Positions 17,491 through 28,319 are shown, counted from the first letter of the stretch. The stretch: 64,000 nt of DNA from JAHEJN01 sp963787285 (GCA_963787285.1 CAWBCM010000003.1:1-64000), one strand, 5' to 3'. The notes: generated by a model from the letters alone, not told the origin. A program made the numbers and translations.

Positions 17491-18066
17491 CTAGCCAGTT
17501 GCCGAGCCGATTACCTCGACATCTCGGATGAACGCCCGGAAAACGGCCCATGAATCGATGTCGACGGCCCCCGGATGGGCCCGGTTCCACGGTCGGACGT
17601 ACCGACAGACCACCGCATCGGACCGGGCGGCCAGCAGGGCCTCGAGGTTGTGATCGCCGTCGTCGAGATAGACATCGCAGGGCACCGACGTCTTGTCGTC
17701 GACGATGTGCACCTCGGTGGTCGGCAGCCGGTGCTCGGCGATCCAGGCAAAGGTGTCCGACGCCGCGTAGACCGGCTTGGTGGTGAGGATCACGATGTGG
17801 TGCCGGGTGGCGAGAGCAGACAGAGCGTCGACGGCACCGGGATAGGGCTGCAGGACCCGGAACAGGCTCGACCCGTTGCTGCAGGTGGCGGCCCATCGCC
17901 AGAACGCCGCCATCGACCGGAAGTGGGTCAGCTCGACGGGTGCATCCCACATCGCGACCTCGTCGGGGTCGACGCTCGCCCCGAACTCGGCGTTGTACAG
18001 ACGCGTCCATCCCTCGTTGAAATCGGCGACGACGCCATCGAGATCGATACCCAATCGGAGGCTCAT
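17491..18066 (-). CDS. HAD-superfamily 5'(3')-deoxyribonucleotidase-like protein
   Basis: 191 residues from ATG 18066. HAD motif I is RLGIDLDGVVADFNEGW near the N-terminus, motif II HHIVILTTKPVY, and the C-terminal metal Asp pair CDVYLDDGDHNLEALL. The length and the helical cap between motifs I and II (FRSMAAFWRWAATC) fit the NT5C family, which dephosphorylates deoxynucleotides. It starts 27 bp from the divergent paralogue at 18094. Confidence 0.8.
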   Translation of the reverse strand: MSLRLGIDLDGVVADFNEGWTRLYNAEFGASVDPDEVAMWDAPVELTHFRSMAAFWRWAATCSNGSSLFRVLQPYPGAVDALSALATRHHIVILTTKPVYAASDTFAWIAEHRLPTTEVHIVDDKTSVPCDVYLDDGDHNLEALLAARSDAVVCRYVRPWNRAHPGAVDIDSWAVFRAFIRDVEVIGSATG

Positions 18067-18093
18067 GGCGTCGAGTCTGGCAGGCTGGAGGAC

Positions 18094-18759
18094 ATGAGCG
18101 ACCAGTTCATCCTCGGAGTCGACCTCGACGGTGTCGTTGCCGACCACACCGGCCGCTTCCGCGAGATCGTGGCGTCGATCAACGGCGTCGACCCCGCCAG
18201 CTATCCCATCCAGCGCAGTTGGGACTTCGCCGAATGGGGGTTCGCCCCCGGCGAGTACACCGAGTACCACCGCGTGGCCGTGCTCGAACACGCGATGTTC
18301 GCCACCATGCCCGTGATCGAGAACGCGGCCGACGTGCTCTGGCGGTTGAGTGACGCCGGCATCTGGATCCGCATCATCACCCATCGGCTGTACCTCAACT
18401 GGGGCCACGGCACCGCGGTCGGCGAGACGGCCATGTGGCTCGACAACCACCGCATCCCCTACCGCGACCTCTGCTTCCTCGGCGCCAAGCCCGAAGTGGA
18501 AGCCGACGCCTACATCGACGATGCGCCCCACAACATCGAGCAGCTGCGGGCCGCGGGCAACGACGTCATCACCTTCGACCAGCCCTACAACCAACACGTC
18601 GGGGGACCCCGCGCCATGAACTGGCTCGAAGTCGAGGCGATGGTCACCGAGCTGGCCGCCGATCACCTCGGGGTGTTCGAGTCGCAGCTGCCAGGGATCG
18701 ATGCCGGCGCCGAGCGGCTCACCCGGCGCCAGAACGGCGACTCGTTCAGAGCTGGCTGA
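18094..18759 (+). CDS. HAD-superfamily nucleotidase-like protein (divergent paralogue)
   Basis: 221 residues from ATG 18094, with ribosome binding site GGAGG. Motif I FILGVDLDGVVADHTGRF, motif II IWIRIITHRLYLNWG, the motif III lysine region GAKPEVEADAYIDDAPHNIEQLRAAG and FDQPYNQHVGGPRA. It is similar to the oppositely transcribed gene at 17491, so the pair arose by inverted duplication or shares one divergent promoter. It is probably a nucleotide phosphatase, and the C-terminal 40 residues are extra. Its 3' end overlaps ppx by 14 bp on the other strand. Confidence 0.8.
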   Translation: MSDQFILGVDLDGVVADHTGRFREIVASINGVDPASYPIQRSWDFAEWGFAPGEYTEYHRVAVLEHAMFATMPVIENAADVLWRLSDAGIWIRIITHRLYLNWGHGTAVGETAMWLDNHRIPYRDLCFLGAKPEVEADAYIDDAPHNIEQLRAAGNDVITFDQPYNQHVGGPRAMNWLEVEAMVTELAADHLGVFESQLPGIDAGAERLTRRQNGDSFRAG

Positions 18760-19657
18760 GAATCAGCCCGTCGAGGATGTCGGTCTCCGACACCAGACAC
18801 TCGTCGAAGCCGAAGTCACGCATGATCTTCACCACGATGCACATGCCGCCGACGATGGTGTCGACCCGCTCGGGTTCGAGACCGGGGTTCTCGACCCGTT
18901 CGGCTGCGGTCTCGGTGGCCAGCGTTCGGAAGACATCCTCGGCCGCGGCCTTGGTGAGAACGAAGTGGTGGATGGCGTCCCGGTCGTAGCTGGTGAGGCC
19001 CTGCTCGACCTGGGCCGCCGAGTTGATCGTGCCGGCCAAACCCACGAAACGCCGGGCCGACGCCGCCGCGGGAAGCTCGCGGAGCACATCGCTCAGATAG
19101 CTGCCCACCACCGAGATGCACGAGCTGAGCTCGTCGGGGCCGGGCGGATCGGACACGAGGTACTTCTCGGTCATCCGCACGCAGCCCATGTCGACCGAGA
19201 CCGCCCCTTCGAACTGGGCGCCGCCGACCGCGAACTCCGTCGATCCTCCCCCGACGTCGACCACGAGGTAGGGCCCGCCGTCGGGGTCGAGATCGGCCGT
19301 TGCCCCACGGAACGACAGCTCGCCCTCCTCGACGCCGCTCAGCAGCTCGGGTCGGACGCCGATCACCGCTTCGGCCGCGTCGAAGAAATCGTCGCGGTTG
19401 GCGGCATCTCGCGCCGCAGAGGTGGCGGTCATCCGAACCCGTTCGACGCCGTGGCGATCCATCACCGTTCGGTAGGCGCGCAGCGCCGTCACCACCCGTT
19501 CGATGGCGTCGGGGGCGAGTCGGCCCGATCCGTCGACCCCCTTGCCCAGCTTGGTGATCGTGGCCAGGCGTTCGAGCGTGGTGTGACCGCCGCGGCTGAC
19601 CAGGAGGCGGGTGGAGTTGGTGCCGCAGTCGATGGCGGCGAGGACGTCATCGGCCAC
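18746..19657 (-). CDS. ppx: exopolyphosphatase / guanosine pentaphosphate phosphohydrolase family
   Basis: 303 residues, the short actinobacterial Ppx/GppA form. ASKHA fold motifs: phosphate 1 AAIDCGTNSTRLLV, the connecting MTATSAARDAANRDDFF, catalytic Glu in LSGVEEGELSFRG, phosphate 2 YLVVDVGGGSTEFAVGG, and the adenosine-type GLAGTINSAAQVEQGL. It hydrolyses terminal phosphate of polyphosphate or pppGpp in the cytoplasm. The start overlaps the DUF501 gene by 11 bp. DUF501-ppx is a conserved actinobacterial pair that normally follows eno-ftsB directly. Confidence 0.9.
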   Translation of the reverse strand: MADDVLAAIDCGTNSTRLLVSRGGHTTLERLATITKLGKGVDGSGRLAPDAIERVVTALRAYRTVMDRHGVERVRMTATSAARDAANRDDFFDAAEAVIGVRPELLSGVEEGELSFRGATADLDPDGGPYLVVDVGGGSTEFAVGGAQFEGAVSVDMGCVRMTEKYLVSDPPGPDELSSCISVVGSYLSDVLRELPAAASARRFVGLAGTINSAAQVEQGLTSYDRDAIHHFVLTKAAAEDVFRTLATETAAERVENPGLEPERVDTIVGGMCIVVKIMRDFGFDECLVSETDILDGLILSQL

Positions 19658-20120
19658 CGGAGCTGTCCTCTACCTCGTGGAGATGGTCGACCACCCACCG
19701 GCCGATCGGATCGTCGCCTCCGGCGAGATGGTGGGCGTAGTGGGCGTGGAGGCATTTGACCCCGACTCGGGTGCCGCCGACGCCGCCACTCGGCCGGGGA
19801 CCCTGGTGGTCCTTCGGCAGCTGTGCGTCGCGCTCGGCGGCGTAGCGATCGTGCGCCGCCTGGAGGGCGTCGGGGTCGACGTCGGCCTCGGCACGGCGAA
19901 CCCCGCCGGCCCCTTCCAGGCGACCGACCAGGAGGCGGTCGCGGGGGCCGATCAACCAGTACCGGGTGGGCATCGGAGTGCCGTCGTCGAGTATCGGTGC
20001 GTTGCGGATCACCCGGGGCGCGCCGGAAGCGTCGCGGACCACGACCTCGAAGTCACCCTGGGGTGAGCGCCCGAGGAGCTCGGCGACTGCCGCTCGGTCG
20101 GCGTCAGCCGCGGTTGCCAC
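19647..20120 (-). CDS. DUF501 domain protein
   Basis: 157 residues from GTG 20120. DUF501 features: a start of the type LLGRSPQGDFEVVVRDASGAPRVIRNAPILDDGTPMPTRYWL, and the Cys/His-containing C-terminal signature GGVGGTRVGVKCLHAHYAHHLAGGDDPIGRWV. Function is unknown. Its position between ftsB and ppx in actinobacteria is conserved, but here the cox cluster has come between ftsB and it. It overlaps coxG by 17 bp. Confidence 0.88.
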   Translation of the reverse strand: MATAADADRAAVAELLGRSPQGDFEVVVRDASGAPRVIRNAPILDDGTPMPTRYWLIGPRDRLLVGRLEGAGGVRRAEADVDPDALQAAHDRYAAERDAQLPKDHQGPRPSGGVGGTRVGVKCLHAHYAHHLAGGDDPIGRWVVDHLHEVEDSSGGR

Positions 20121-20769
20121 CGAAGATGCGGCGCAGGAGCCAGATGACCAGGATGGCGACGGCGATGGGCGCGATCGCCTTCATCACCGGTGCACCGGCG
20201 TGTTCGAGCAGGTCGACGGCTTCGGGTTCGGGCATTTCCACCTTGCGGATCTTGGGCGCCTCGCCGGACTCGGCGCCCTCGTCGGCGGCGGCCGCCGGCT
20301 TCTCGGGCGCCGTCTTCGCCTCTTCCATCATCTTCTCGAAGTTGTCGGCGAACTGGCCCATGAGCTTCGAGCTGACGTCTTCCATGACGCCGGAGCGGCC
20401 CCCGAAACTGGCCACCTTTCCGGTGAGCGCGAGGTCGGTGGTGACATCGAGCTTGGTGGAGCTGGGGTCGATCTCGGTGAGCTGGGCGGTGATGAGCGCA
20501 CTGGCATCGCCGGCGCCGCGTGCGTCGCGGCCCTTGCCCTCGATCACGATCTTCCAGGCGTCCTTGTTCTGCTCGATGAAGGTGGCCTGACCCTTGTACT
20601 GGGCCGTGATCGGGCCGACCTTGACCTTCACGATGCCCCGCATCTCGTCGCCCTCGATCTCCTGGAGCTGCGCGCCCGGCAGGCACGGTGCCACCCGCTC
20701 GACGTCGTTGAAGGCCTCCCAGACGTCTTCGATCGATGCGTTGACGATGACGTCGTTCTTCAGCTCCAT
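20104..20769 (-). CDS. coxG: CO dehydrogenase subunit G (CoxG-like SRPBCC protein with membrane anchor)
   Basis: 221 residues from ATG 20769. An SRPBCC lipid-binding-type fold (about 1-150): VIVNASIEDVWEAFNDVERVAPCLPGAQL, GIVKVKVGPITAQYKGQATF, GKVASFGGRSGVMEDVSSKLMGQFADNF. An acidic linker follows, then one C-terminal transmembrane helix (KAIAPIAVAILVIWLLRRIFGG). In carboxydotrophs CoxG recruits the molybdenum CO dehydrogenase to the membrane. It overlaps the nucleotidyltransferase gene by 10 bp. Confidence 0.9.
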   Translation of the reverse strand: MELKNDVIVNASIEDVWEAFNDVERVAPCLPGAQLQEIEGDEMRGIVKVKVGPITAQYKGQATFIEQNKDAWKIVIEGKGRDARGAGDASALITAQLTEIDPSSTKLDVTTDLALTGKVASFGGRSGVMEDVSSKLMGQFADNFEKMMEEAKTAPEKPAAAADEGAESGEAPKIRKVEMPEPEAVDLLEHAGAPVMKAIAPIAVAILVIWLLRRIFGGNRG

Positions 20770-21323
20770 TGGTGCATGTCCTCCACGGTGTCGATATCGA
20801 GCGACTGGCCCTCGCAGGCTACATCGACAACGAGGTCGGGCCGCGATCGAATCAGCGTGCGGGCTCCTTCGTCGCCCGTCATCGGCAGCATTGGCCACAC
20901 GGCTCCGTCGAGACGCACCGGCGGGCTCCGGTGTCCGTCGAATGAGGCCGTGGCGATGAGCGCAGTGTGGTCGTAGTCGGCCAGTTCTCGCCAGGTGCTG
21001 GCCGGAACCGACGGCATGTCGCCGAGACCGACCACGATGGCCTCGTGGCCCCTCATCGACGCGTACTGCACCGCCACCTGGAGGGAGACGGCCTGGCCCA
21101 GCTGCCAATCGTCGTTGCGAACCAGGGTGACCTCCTCGGGTACGACCGAGGCGAGGTCGACGGCCCCCTCGATGACGATGGTCTCGTCGAGGCCGGCCTC
21201 GAGCGCATGCTCGACCGCCCACACCACGAGGGGCTTGCCTCCCACCGGAGTGACCAGCTTGTGCCCGGGACCCGAGAAGCGCGAGCCCTCACCGGCAGCG
21301 AGAATGACAGCAGCAATGGTCAT
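20760..21323 (-). CDS. MocA-like molybdenum cofactor nucleotidyltransferase
   Basis: 187 residues from ATG 21323. It has the nucleotidyltransferase start IAAVILAAGEGSRFSGPGHKLVTPVGGKPLVVWAV, a later metal-binding GLGDMPSVPASTW, and MLPMTGDEGARTLI near the end, matching MocA/MobA-like CTP:molybdopterin cytidylyltransferases that mature the cofactor of xanthine-oxidase-family enzymes. The context in a cox cluster supports this. GTP use or another sugar substrate is less likely. Confidence 0.82.
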   Translation of the reverse strand: MTIAAVILAAGEGSRFSGPGHKLVTPVGGKPLVVWAVEHALEAGLDETIVIEGAVDLASVVPEEVTLVRNDDWQLGQAVSLQVAVQYASMRGHEAIVVGLGDMPSVPASTWRELADYDHTALIATASFDGHRSPPVRLDGAVWPMLPMTGDEGARTLIRSRPDLVVDVACEGQSLDIDTVEDMHQWS

Positions 21324-21390
21324 GGCTCCAGTGTGCCCGGCGCCGGCCCCGACGCCCCGAGGCAAGCCGCCGGTTGGTTAGGGTGAGCCC

Positions 21391-21870
21391 ATGACCGACT
21401 CCGCCGACGATCTCCTCGACGAAGGGCCCCGCAGCATCGGCGTCACCATGTTGCTGGCCGACTCGGCCCAGGTGGCCGACCGCAAATTGTTCATCCTCGG
21501 TGGCGGCCTGAGCCTCATCGGGCCGCGTCCCCAACCGGTTGCGCTGGCCATTCGGCTCCTCGTCCCGTGGGATCGCGCCAACATCCGTCACGAGTGGATG
21601 ATCGAGATGCTCGACGAAGACGGCCAGCCGGTGATGGTCGGAGACCGACCGCTCCAGATCCGGGGCAACGTCGTGGCCGGGCGCCCCGCCGGCGCCCGAC
21701 CGGGCGCTCCCCTGCCGGTGCCGCTGGCCCTCAATCTCGGCGCGCTCCGGCTGCCGGGCGACAAGCACTACGACTTCCAGCTGTCGATCGACGGCGAGAG
21801 TCGCCCCGACTGGCGGGTCTCGTTCCACACCCGCGCCGAACAACCCACCCCCGCGCCCCCGCCTACCTGA
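21391..21870 (+). CDS. conserved hypothetical protein (DUF6941-like)
   Basis: 159 residues, no signal peptide. MLLADSAQVADRKLFILGGGLSLIGP at the start, an immunoglobulin-like beta pattern (VALAIRLLVPWDRANIRHEWMIEMLDEDGQPV, YDFQLSIDGESRPDWRVSFHTR) and a Pro-rich end. This matches my memory of the DUF6941 family from actinobacteria. The function is unknown. It lies on the plus strand inside the otherwise minus-strand cox cluster, dividing it into two transcription blocks. Confidence 0.7.
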   Translation: MTDSADDLLDEGPRSIGVTMLLADSAQVADRKLFILGGGLSLIGPRPQPVALAIRLLVPWDRANIRHEWMIEMLDEDGQPVMVGDRPLQIRGNVVAGRPAGARPGAPLPVPLALNLGALRLPGDKHYDFQLSIDGESRPDWRVSFHTRAEQPTPAPPPT

Positions 21871-21883
21871 TCCCGCCGGGACG

Positions 21884-22685
21884 TCAGCGGTGGATCGGCC
21901 CTTCGGTGTCCTTGAGCGCCGGAGCCGAACGGCCCGTGCGCAGGGCGATGATCTCGGCGACGATGGAGATGGCGGTCTCCTCGGGCGTGCGGGCGCCGAG
22001 GTCGAGACCGATCGGGCGACCGCAGACGGGCCAACCCCTCGGGCGTCACGCCCGCCTCGACCAGTCGTTTGGTGCGGTCGTCGTGGGTGCGGCGACTGCC
22101 CATGACCCCGATGTAGCCCACGCCGGTCTCGAGCGCGGACGTGATCGCCGGCACGTCGAACTTGGGATCGTGGGTGAGCACGCACACGACATCGCGAGCG
22201 CCCAGACCTCCACCGACCTGGTCGAGCAGGCGATTGGGCCAGTCGACGACCAGCTCGTCGGCCATCGGGAAACGGGCCCGGGTGGCGAACACCTCGCGGG
22301 CATCGCACACCGTGACCCGGTAGCCGAGCACCTTGGCCACCCTGGCCAGCGCCGCCGTGAAGTCGACCGCGCCGAAGATCAGCATCTGGGGCGGCGGGGC
22401 GAACGACTCGATGAAGACGGCGACGGTGGTCTCGTTGGCCTCGCCGTGCTCGCCGTAGTGGCGCACGCCGGTGCGACCCGAGGCCAGCTCACCCTCGATG
22501 TCGCGGGTGACGACCCGGTCGAGATCGGGATCGCCGAGCGTGCCCACCACCGGCTCGCCCGGCTGGAACAGCAGCTTGGCGCCCACGTGGGGACCCTCGA
22601 TGATGGTGGCCAAGGCGACCGGCGCCTCCACGGCGATGGCGGCAGTCAGCCGGTCGAAGATCGGTGTTTCGTCGGAGCCGGTCAT
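21884..22685 (-). pseudogene. XdhC/CoxF-family protein, Rossmann part, one +1 frameshift
   Basis: Starts at ATG 22685 (MTGSDETPIFDRL). The N-terminal half is an XdhC_CoxI domain without the metal-binding start. The C-terminal Rossmann domain begins QMLIFGAVDFTAALARVAKVLGYRVTVCDAR and continues VCVLTHDPKFDVPAITSALE and GYIGVMGSRRTHDDRTKRL. One surplus base near 22013 diverts the last 50 codons. Corrected, it reads LRSPIGLDLGARTPEETAISI to a TGA at 21884-21886, 266 residues in total. The frame also stays open past the break. XdhC proteins insert or sulfurate the molybdenum cofactor of CO and xanthine dehydrogenases. It is probably functional with a sequencing insertion. Confidence 0.85.
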
Positions 22686-22689
22686 GGCG

Positions 22690-23004
22690 TCACCAGTCGA
22701 GGGGTTCGATGAACAGGTGGATGGTGCCGCCACAGGTGAGGCCGACGGCGAAGGCCTCGTCGTCGCTGTAGCCGAAGGTGACCATACGGCGGTTGCGGGA
22801 GTCGATGATGTCGAGCGCCTCGATCACCACCGCCCCTTCGACGCAGCCGCCCGAGACCGAACCGGTGACCTCACCGTCCTCGTTCACCGCCATGGCCGCG
22901 CCGGGCAGTCGGGGACCCGAACCGTCGACGTCGACGACCCGCGCCACGGCGATGCGTTTGCCCGCCTTCTTCCACTTCTTCAGATCCGGGAGTATCTCTT
23001 TCAC
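22690..23004 (-). CDS. small XdhC/CoxI N-terminal domain protein
   Basis: 104 residues comprising one XdhC_CoxI domain: ILPDLKKWKKAGKRIAVARVVDVDGSGPRLPGAAMAVNEDG, then VTGSVSGGCVEGAVVIEAL with the conserved Cys of the family, and VGLTCGGTIHLFIEPLDW. It lies 4 bp upstream of the longer XdhC gene, so the classical XdhC is split in two, as in some cox clusters. It is probably involved in molybdenum cofactor delivery. Confidence 0.88.
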   Translation of the reverse strand: MKEILPDLKKWKKAGKRIAVARVVDVDGSGPRLPGAAMAVNEDGEVTGSVSGGCVEGAVVIEALDIIDSRNRRMVTFGYSDDEAFAVGLTCGGTIHLFIEPLDW

Positions 23005-23028
23005 GATCCCATCATGCCCTGGCGCCGC

Positions 23029-24153
23029 TCATGCGGCGACCGCAGCCACGAGCTCTTCGAGCGAGACGATGTTGTGACCCTCGATGAAGCGATCGACGAA
23101 GGGCAATGCGGCCGCCATCCCGGCGGCGAGTGGTTCGTAGCCTTCGGTTGCCTTGAGCGGGTTCACCCAGACCACGCGGTAGGCCACCCGCGAGAGGCGC
23201 TGCATCTGTTCGGCCAGCACGTCGGGATCACCCCGGTCCCAGCCATCGGAGAGCATCACGACGACCGCGCCTCTCGCCATGCCTCGCACCCCCCACTCGT
23301 CGTTGAACTGCCGGAGCACCGGCCCGAGCCGCGTGCCACCCGACCAGTCCTCGACCGCGTCGGACGCCGCCAGGAACGCGTCGTCGGGATCGCGGGACGA
23401 CAGCTCCCGGGTGATGCGAGTCAGGCGGGTGCCGAGCGCAAACGCCTCGACGCGCCGCCGACTCACGACCGCGGCGTGAGCGAAGCGGAGCAGGGCGCGG
23501 GCGTAGGGCTCCATCGAACCGCTCACGTCGAGCAGCAGGATCAGCCGGCGCGGTTGTTCGCTCTGCACCGTCGAAGCCCGGATCAGGGGCTCGCCCTCGG
23601 TGCGCAGGGCCCGCTGCACGGTGTGGCGGATGTCGAGCCGGCCGCGTTCGTGGCGAGCCCGTCGTTGTCGCCGGGAAGGCCGAACCGACGTGGCCAGCTT
23701 CAGTTGACGCATGAGCGTCTGCGCCTCGACCAGCTCCTCCACCGTGAACAACGAGAAGTCCTTCCGCCGGAGCACCTCGGTGGGCGAGAACCGCAGCACC
23801 AGGTCGACCTCCTCAGCCCCCTCGGCGTCGTCGGGGCCGGTGTCGGTCTCCTCGTCGGTGTCGAGGGCAATGGTGAGCTCGTGCTCGATCGTCTCCACCG
23901 CCACCTCGGGGCGGAGCTGGTCGTGCCAGTAGGCGGCGAAGACGTCGTCGAACAGCGCCGTGTCCTCCGGCCGGTGCACCAACGTGGCTCGACCCGCCCA
24001 GTACACCGGATGCCATTGGCCCAAACCCACCACGCCCAGCGCCTGACGAAACGTCACCACGCTGCCCACGGGAACATCCAGGCCGGCCGAGCGCAGGGCG
24101 GCGGCGAACCCGGCGACGATTCGATCGAGGTGGGTGGCGTCGACCTCGACCAC
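23029..24153 (-). CDS. coxE: VWA-domain protein CoxE
   Basis: 374 residues from GTG 24153. The family-specific N-terminal helical half (GSVVTFRQALGVVGLGQWHPVYW, LVLRFSPTEVLRRKDFSLFT) is followed by a VWA domain: ILLLDVSGSMEPYARALLRFAHA (MIDAS) and AVVVMLSDGWDRGDPDVLAEQM. CoxE works with the MoxR-type ATPase CoxD as a chaperone pair that matures the CO dehydrogenase active site. Four bases separate it from coxD. Confidence 0.9.
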   Translation of the reverse strand: MVEVDATHLDRIVAGFAAALRSAGLDVPVGSVVTFRQALGVVGLGQWHPVYWAGRATLVHRPEDTALFDDVFAAYWHDQLRPEVAVETIEHELTIALDTDEETDTGPDDAEGAEEVDLVLRFSPTEVLRRKDFSLFTVEELVEAQTLMRQLKLATSVRPSRRQRRARHERGRLDIRHTVQRALRTEGEPLIRASTVQSEQPRRLILLLDVSGSMEPYARALLRFAHAAVVSRRRVEAFALGTRLTRITRELSSRDPDDAFLAASDAVEDWSGGTRLGPVLRQFNDEWGVRGMARGAVVVMLSDGWDRGDPDVLAEQMQRLSRVAYRVVWVNPLKATEGYEPLAAGMAAALPFVDRFIEGHNIVSLEELVAAVAA

Positions 24154-24157
24154 GGTG

Positions 24158-25063
24158 TCAGACGTTCGAGTCGGCTTCGAGCAGCTTGGCCAGGCCGTAC
24201 TCGCGCACCCGCTGCTGGTCTTCTCGATACTTCAGCACGGCCCCGATCGAGGCTTCGGCGGTCTTCACGTCGAGCGCTGCCGCGCCGAGTCGGCCGAGCG
24301 AATTCGCCCAGTCGATGCTCTCGGCCACACCCGGCGGCTTGTACAGACCCAGCTGTCGGAACCGGGCCACCGCCGACGAAACCTGGTTGATGATGATCTC
24401 GGAGACTCCGTCGGTTCGGCGCGAGATGATGGCCACCTCACGGTCGTAGTCGGGATGATCGACCCAGTGGTAGAGACAGCGGCGCTTGAGCGCGTCGTGG
24501 ACATCGCGGGTCCGGTTCGAAGTGATCACCACGATCGGCGGTACCTCGGCGTGGAACCGACCGAGCTCGGGCACGGTGATCGCGTACTCCGACAGCACCT
24601 CGAGAAGAAAGGCCTCGAACTCGTCGTCGGCGCGGTCGATCTCGTCGATGAGCAACACCGGTGCCGGTGGCTGTCCGTAGGCGATGGCCTGGAGCAGCGG
24701 CCGTTTCACCAGGAAGCGTTCGCTGTAGAGCTCGGACTCGAGCTCGTCGGCGTCGATGCCCGATGCTCGTCCGGTGGCCTCGGCGGTGCGCAGATGCAGG
24801 AGCTGACGCGAGTAGTCCCACTCGTAGACCGCCTGGGAGACGTCGATGCCCTCGTAGCACTGCAGACGCAACAGATCGCCGCCGGTCCAGCGGGCCAGCG
24901 TCTTGGCCACCTCGGTCTTGCCCACCCCCGGCTCGCCTTCGAGCAGCAACGGACGCTGCAGCTCGAGCGCAAGGAAGATGGCCGTGGCCAGCCCGTCGTC
25001 GGGGAGGTAGTCGTGGGCTTCGAGCCCGCTGCGGACATCGTCGACGGACTGGAAGGAGGTCAC
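24158..25063 (-). CDS. coxD: MoxR-family AAA+ ATPase CoxD
   Basis: 301 residues. Walker A is LLLEGEPGVGKTEVAKTLARW, the insert LLRLQCYEGIDVSQAVYEWDYSRQLLHL is the CoxD-type MoxR signature, Walker B is PVLLIDEIDRADDEFEAFLLEVL, sensor 1 is PIVVITSNRTRDVHDALKRRC (arginine finger), and a C-terminal lid follows. It powers assembly of the copper/sulfur-modified molybdenum site together with CoxE. Confidence 0.92.
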   Translation of the reverse strand: MTSFQSVDDVRSGLEAHDYLPDDGLATAIFLALELQRPLLLEGEPGVGKTEVAKTLARWTGGDLLRLQCYEGIDVSQAVYEWDYSRQLLHLRTAEATGRASGIDADELESELYSERFLVKRPLLQAIAYGQPPAPVLLIDEIDRADDEFEAFLLEVLSEYAITVPELGRFHAEVPPIVVITSNRTRDVHDALKRRCLYHWVDHPDYDREVAIISRRTDGVSEIIINQVSSAVARFRQLGLYKPPGVAESIDWANSLGRLGAAALDVKTAEASIGAVLKYREDQQRVREYGLAKLLEADSNV

Positions 25064-25108
25064 GGACTCAGGCTAGAGGCGACGCCCGGCGACCACCCTT
25101 GGGACGGG

Positions 25109-25932
25109 TCAGCCGGCGGCTTCGTCGAGGGCTCGCCGGGTGAGGACCCGGGCCAGATGCTGGCGGTACTCGACACTGGCATTCAGATCGGACGACGGAT
25201 GTACACCCTCGGCCGCCAGCGCGGCGGCGTCGGCGGCCCCGGCGCCGTCACGGAGCGCAGCTTCGACGGCCGCGGCGCGAACCGGCTTGGAGTCCATGTT
25301 GACCAGACCGACGCCGGCAGTGCCGTTGCCGTGCACAGCCGCGACGCCGACGATGGCCCAGTCCTGGGCCCGGCGGGTGAACTTCTGGAACGAGAACCCC
25401 ACACCGCCCAGCTTGGGGATACGGATCTCGGTGAGGAGCTCGTCCTCGTTCAACGCCGTCTCGAGGAAGCCGCTGAAGAAGTCGTCGGCGCTGATCTCTC
25501 GTTGGGTGCCGCCCTGACCGCGAGCGACCATGGTGGCGTTCATGGCGAGCAGCGCCGACGGGATGTCGCTGGCGGGATCGCCGTGGGCGATCGAACCACC
25601 GATGGTGCCGCGGTGGCGCACCTGGGGATCGCCGACGTGACGGGTTGCCGCCGCCAGCAGTGGCACCTCGGCGTTGACCAGATCGTTGATCTCGACGTCG
25701 CGGTGGCGGGTGAGCGCCCCGATGGCGACGTGATCGCCACCGTCGGTCACGCCCTTGAGCTCCTCCACCCGGCCGATGTCGATGACCACCGCCGGCGCAG
25801 CCAGGCGCAGCTTCATGAGCGGCAGCAGCGAGTGGCCACCGGCGAGGAGCTTGGCGTCGTCGCCGTGCTCGGCGAGCGCAGCCAGAGCCTCGTCGGCGGT
25901 GTCGACCCGGACGTAGTCGAACGCGGCGGGGA

Positions 25933-25936
<4 letters not shown>
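25109..25936 (-). CDS. coxM: CO dehydrogenase-type FAD-binding medium subunit
   Basis: 275 residues from GTG 25936 (VIPAAFDYVRVDTADEALA), preceded by GGAGG seven bases upstream. The FAD motifs are AKLLAGGHSLLPLMKLRLA and RHRGTIGGSIAHGDPASDIPSALL. The C-terminal domain (GGVGFSFQKFTRRAQDWAIVGVAAV) matches CoxM/CutM. It passes electrons from the Fe-S subunit to a quinone. As written it runs in frame from the small-subunit gene, but the typical GTGA overlap shows these were two genes (see coxS). The large molybdenum subunit is not adjacent. Confidence 0.9.
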
Positions 25937-26398
<462 letters not shown>

Positions 26399-26521
26399 GC
26401 TCGCTCCTTGCTTCTCGAGCCCCTGGCGGAGCCGACCTTAGTCGCAGTCACCGACCGATGTGAAAGCCGGTCGGCCGGTTTCTCGAACGCGGCGGTTGCG
26501 CCGGCGCGGCGTTGCTCGGGC

Positions 26522-26872
26522 TCAGCCGCCGACGTCGTCGAGCAGGCGACCGACCGGCCAGAACGGCCAGGTCGCGGGCAGCGAGACCGGCGGTGGCGGC
26601 GCCGGGAGGATCGCATAGGTCTCCTGCCCCGGGTAGACCAGGTTGAAGTCGCGCCGGGCCAGCAGCTCGATCTCGGATCGATTTCCGAGCTCGGCGATCC
26701 GGGTGGCGAGCTGCTCGTTCTCCGTCTCGAGCTCTCCGAGCTCGGCTCGGGCATCGGACAGTGCCTCGCGCTGGTCGAAATACGCCCGCGACGGCAACAC
26801 CGCGTACACGAGCACCACGATCACCGTGGTGACGAGCAGCGCCGTGACCAGCGTGCGGCGGGCGATCGTCAC
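26522..26872 (-). CDS. ftsB: FtsB/DivIC-family septum formation initiator
   Basis: 116 residues from GTG 26872. One transmembrane helix near the N-terminus (LVTALLVTTVIVVLVYAVLPS), then a coiled coil with heptads of Leu/Ile (REALSDARAELGELETENEQLATRIAELGNRSEIELLARRD cut at about residue 80), and a short C-terminal part (FNLVYPGQETYAIL) typical of DivIC. A Pro-rich tail follows. It forms the divisome subcomplex with FtsL and FtsQ. It starts 4 bp after enolase, a conserved actinobacterial arrangement. Confidence 0.9.
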   Translation of the reverse strand: MTIARRTLVTALLVTTVIVVLVYAVLPSRAYFDQREALSDARAELGELETENEQLATRIAELGNRSEIELLARRDFNLVYPGQETYAILPAPPPPVSLPATWPFWPVGRLLDDVGG

Positions 26873-26876
26873 GGGC

Positions 26877-28157
<1,281 letters not shown>

Positions 28158-28319
28158 GGGGAGCTCCTGCCTTGTGTTGGTCCTACGAAAAACGAGGAAG
28201 TGGTCGCCCTTCGCTGCGCAACCGGGCCCTCGGGCCCCTCGCACCACAGTGTGGCTGGAGTTGCCAGTGGGGACCACGTTAGTCGTGTGGCTGGTGTGGA
28301 TGGTAGCTCTGGGCCGTTC

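Noticed and set aside
28158..28319. Riboswitch or small RNA upstream of enolase
   Set aside because: The segment has a GGGCCC-rich patch but no recognisable aptamer or terminator arrangement. It is treated as a plain promoter region.
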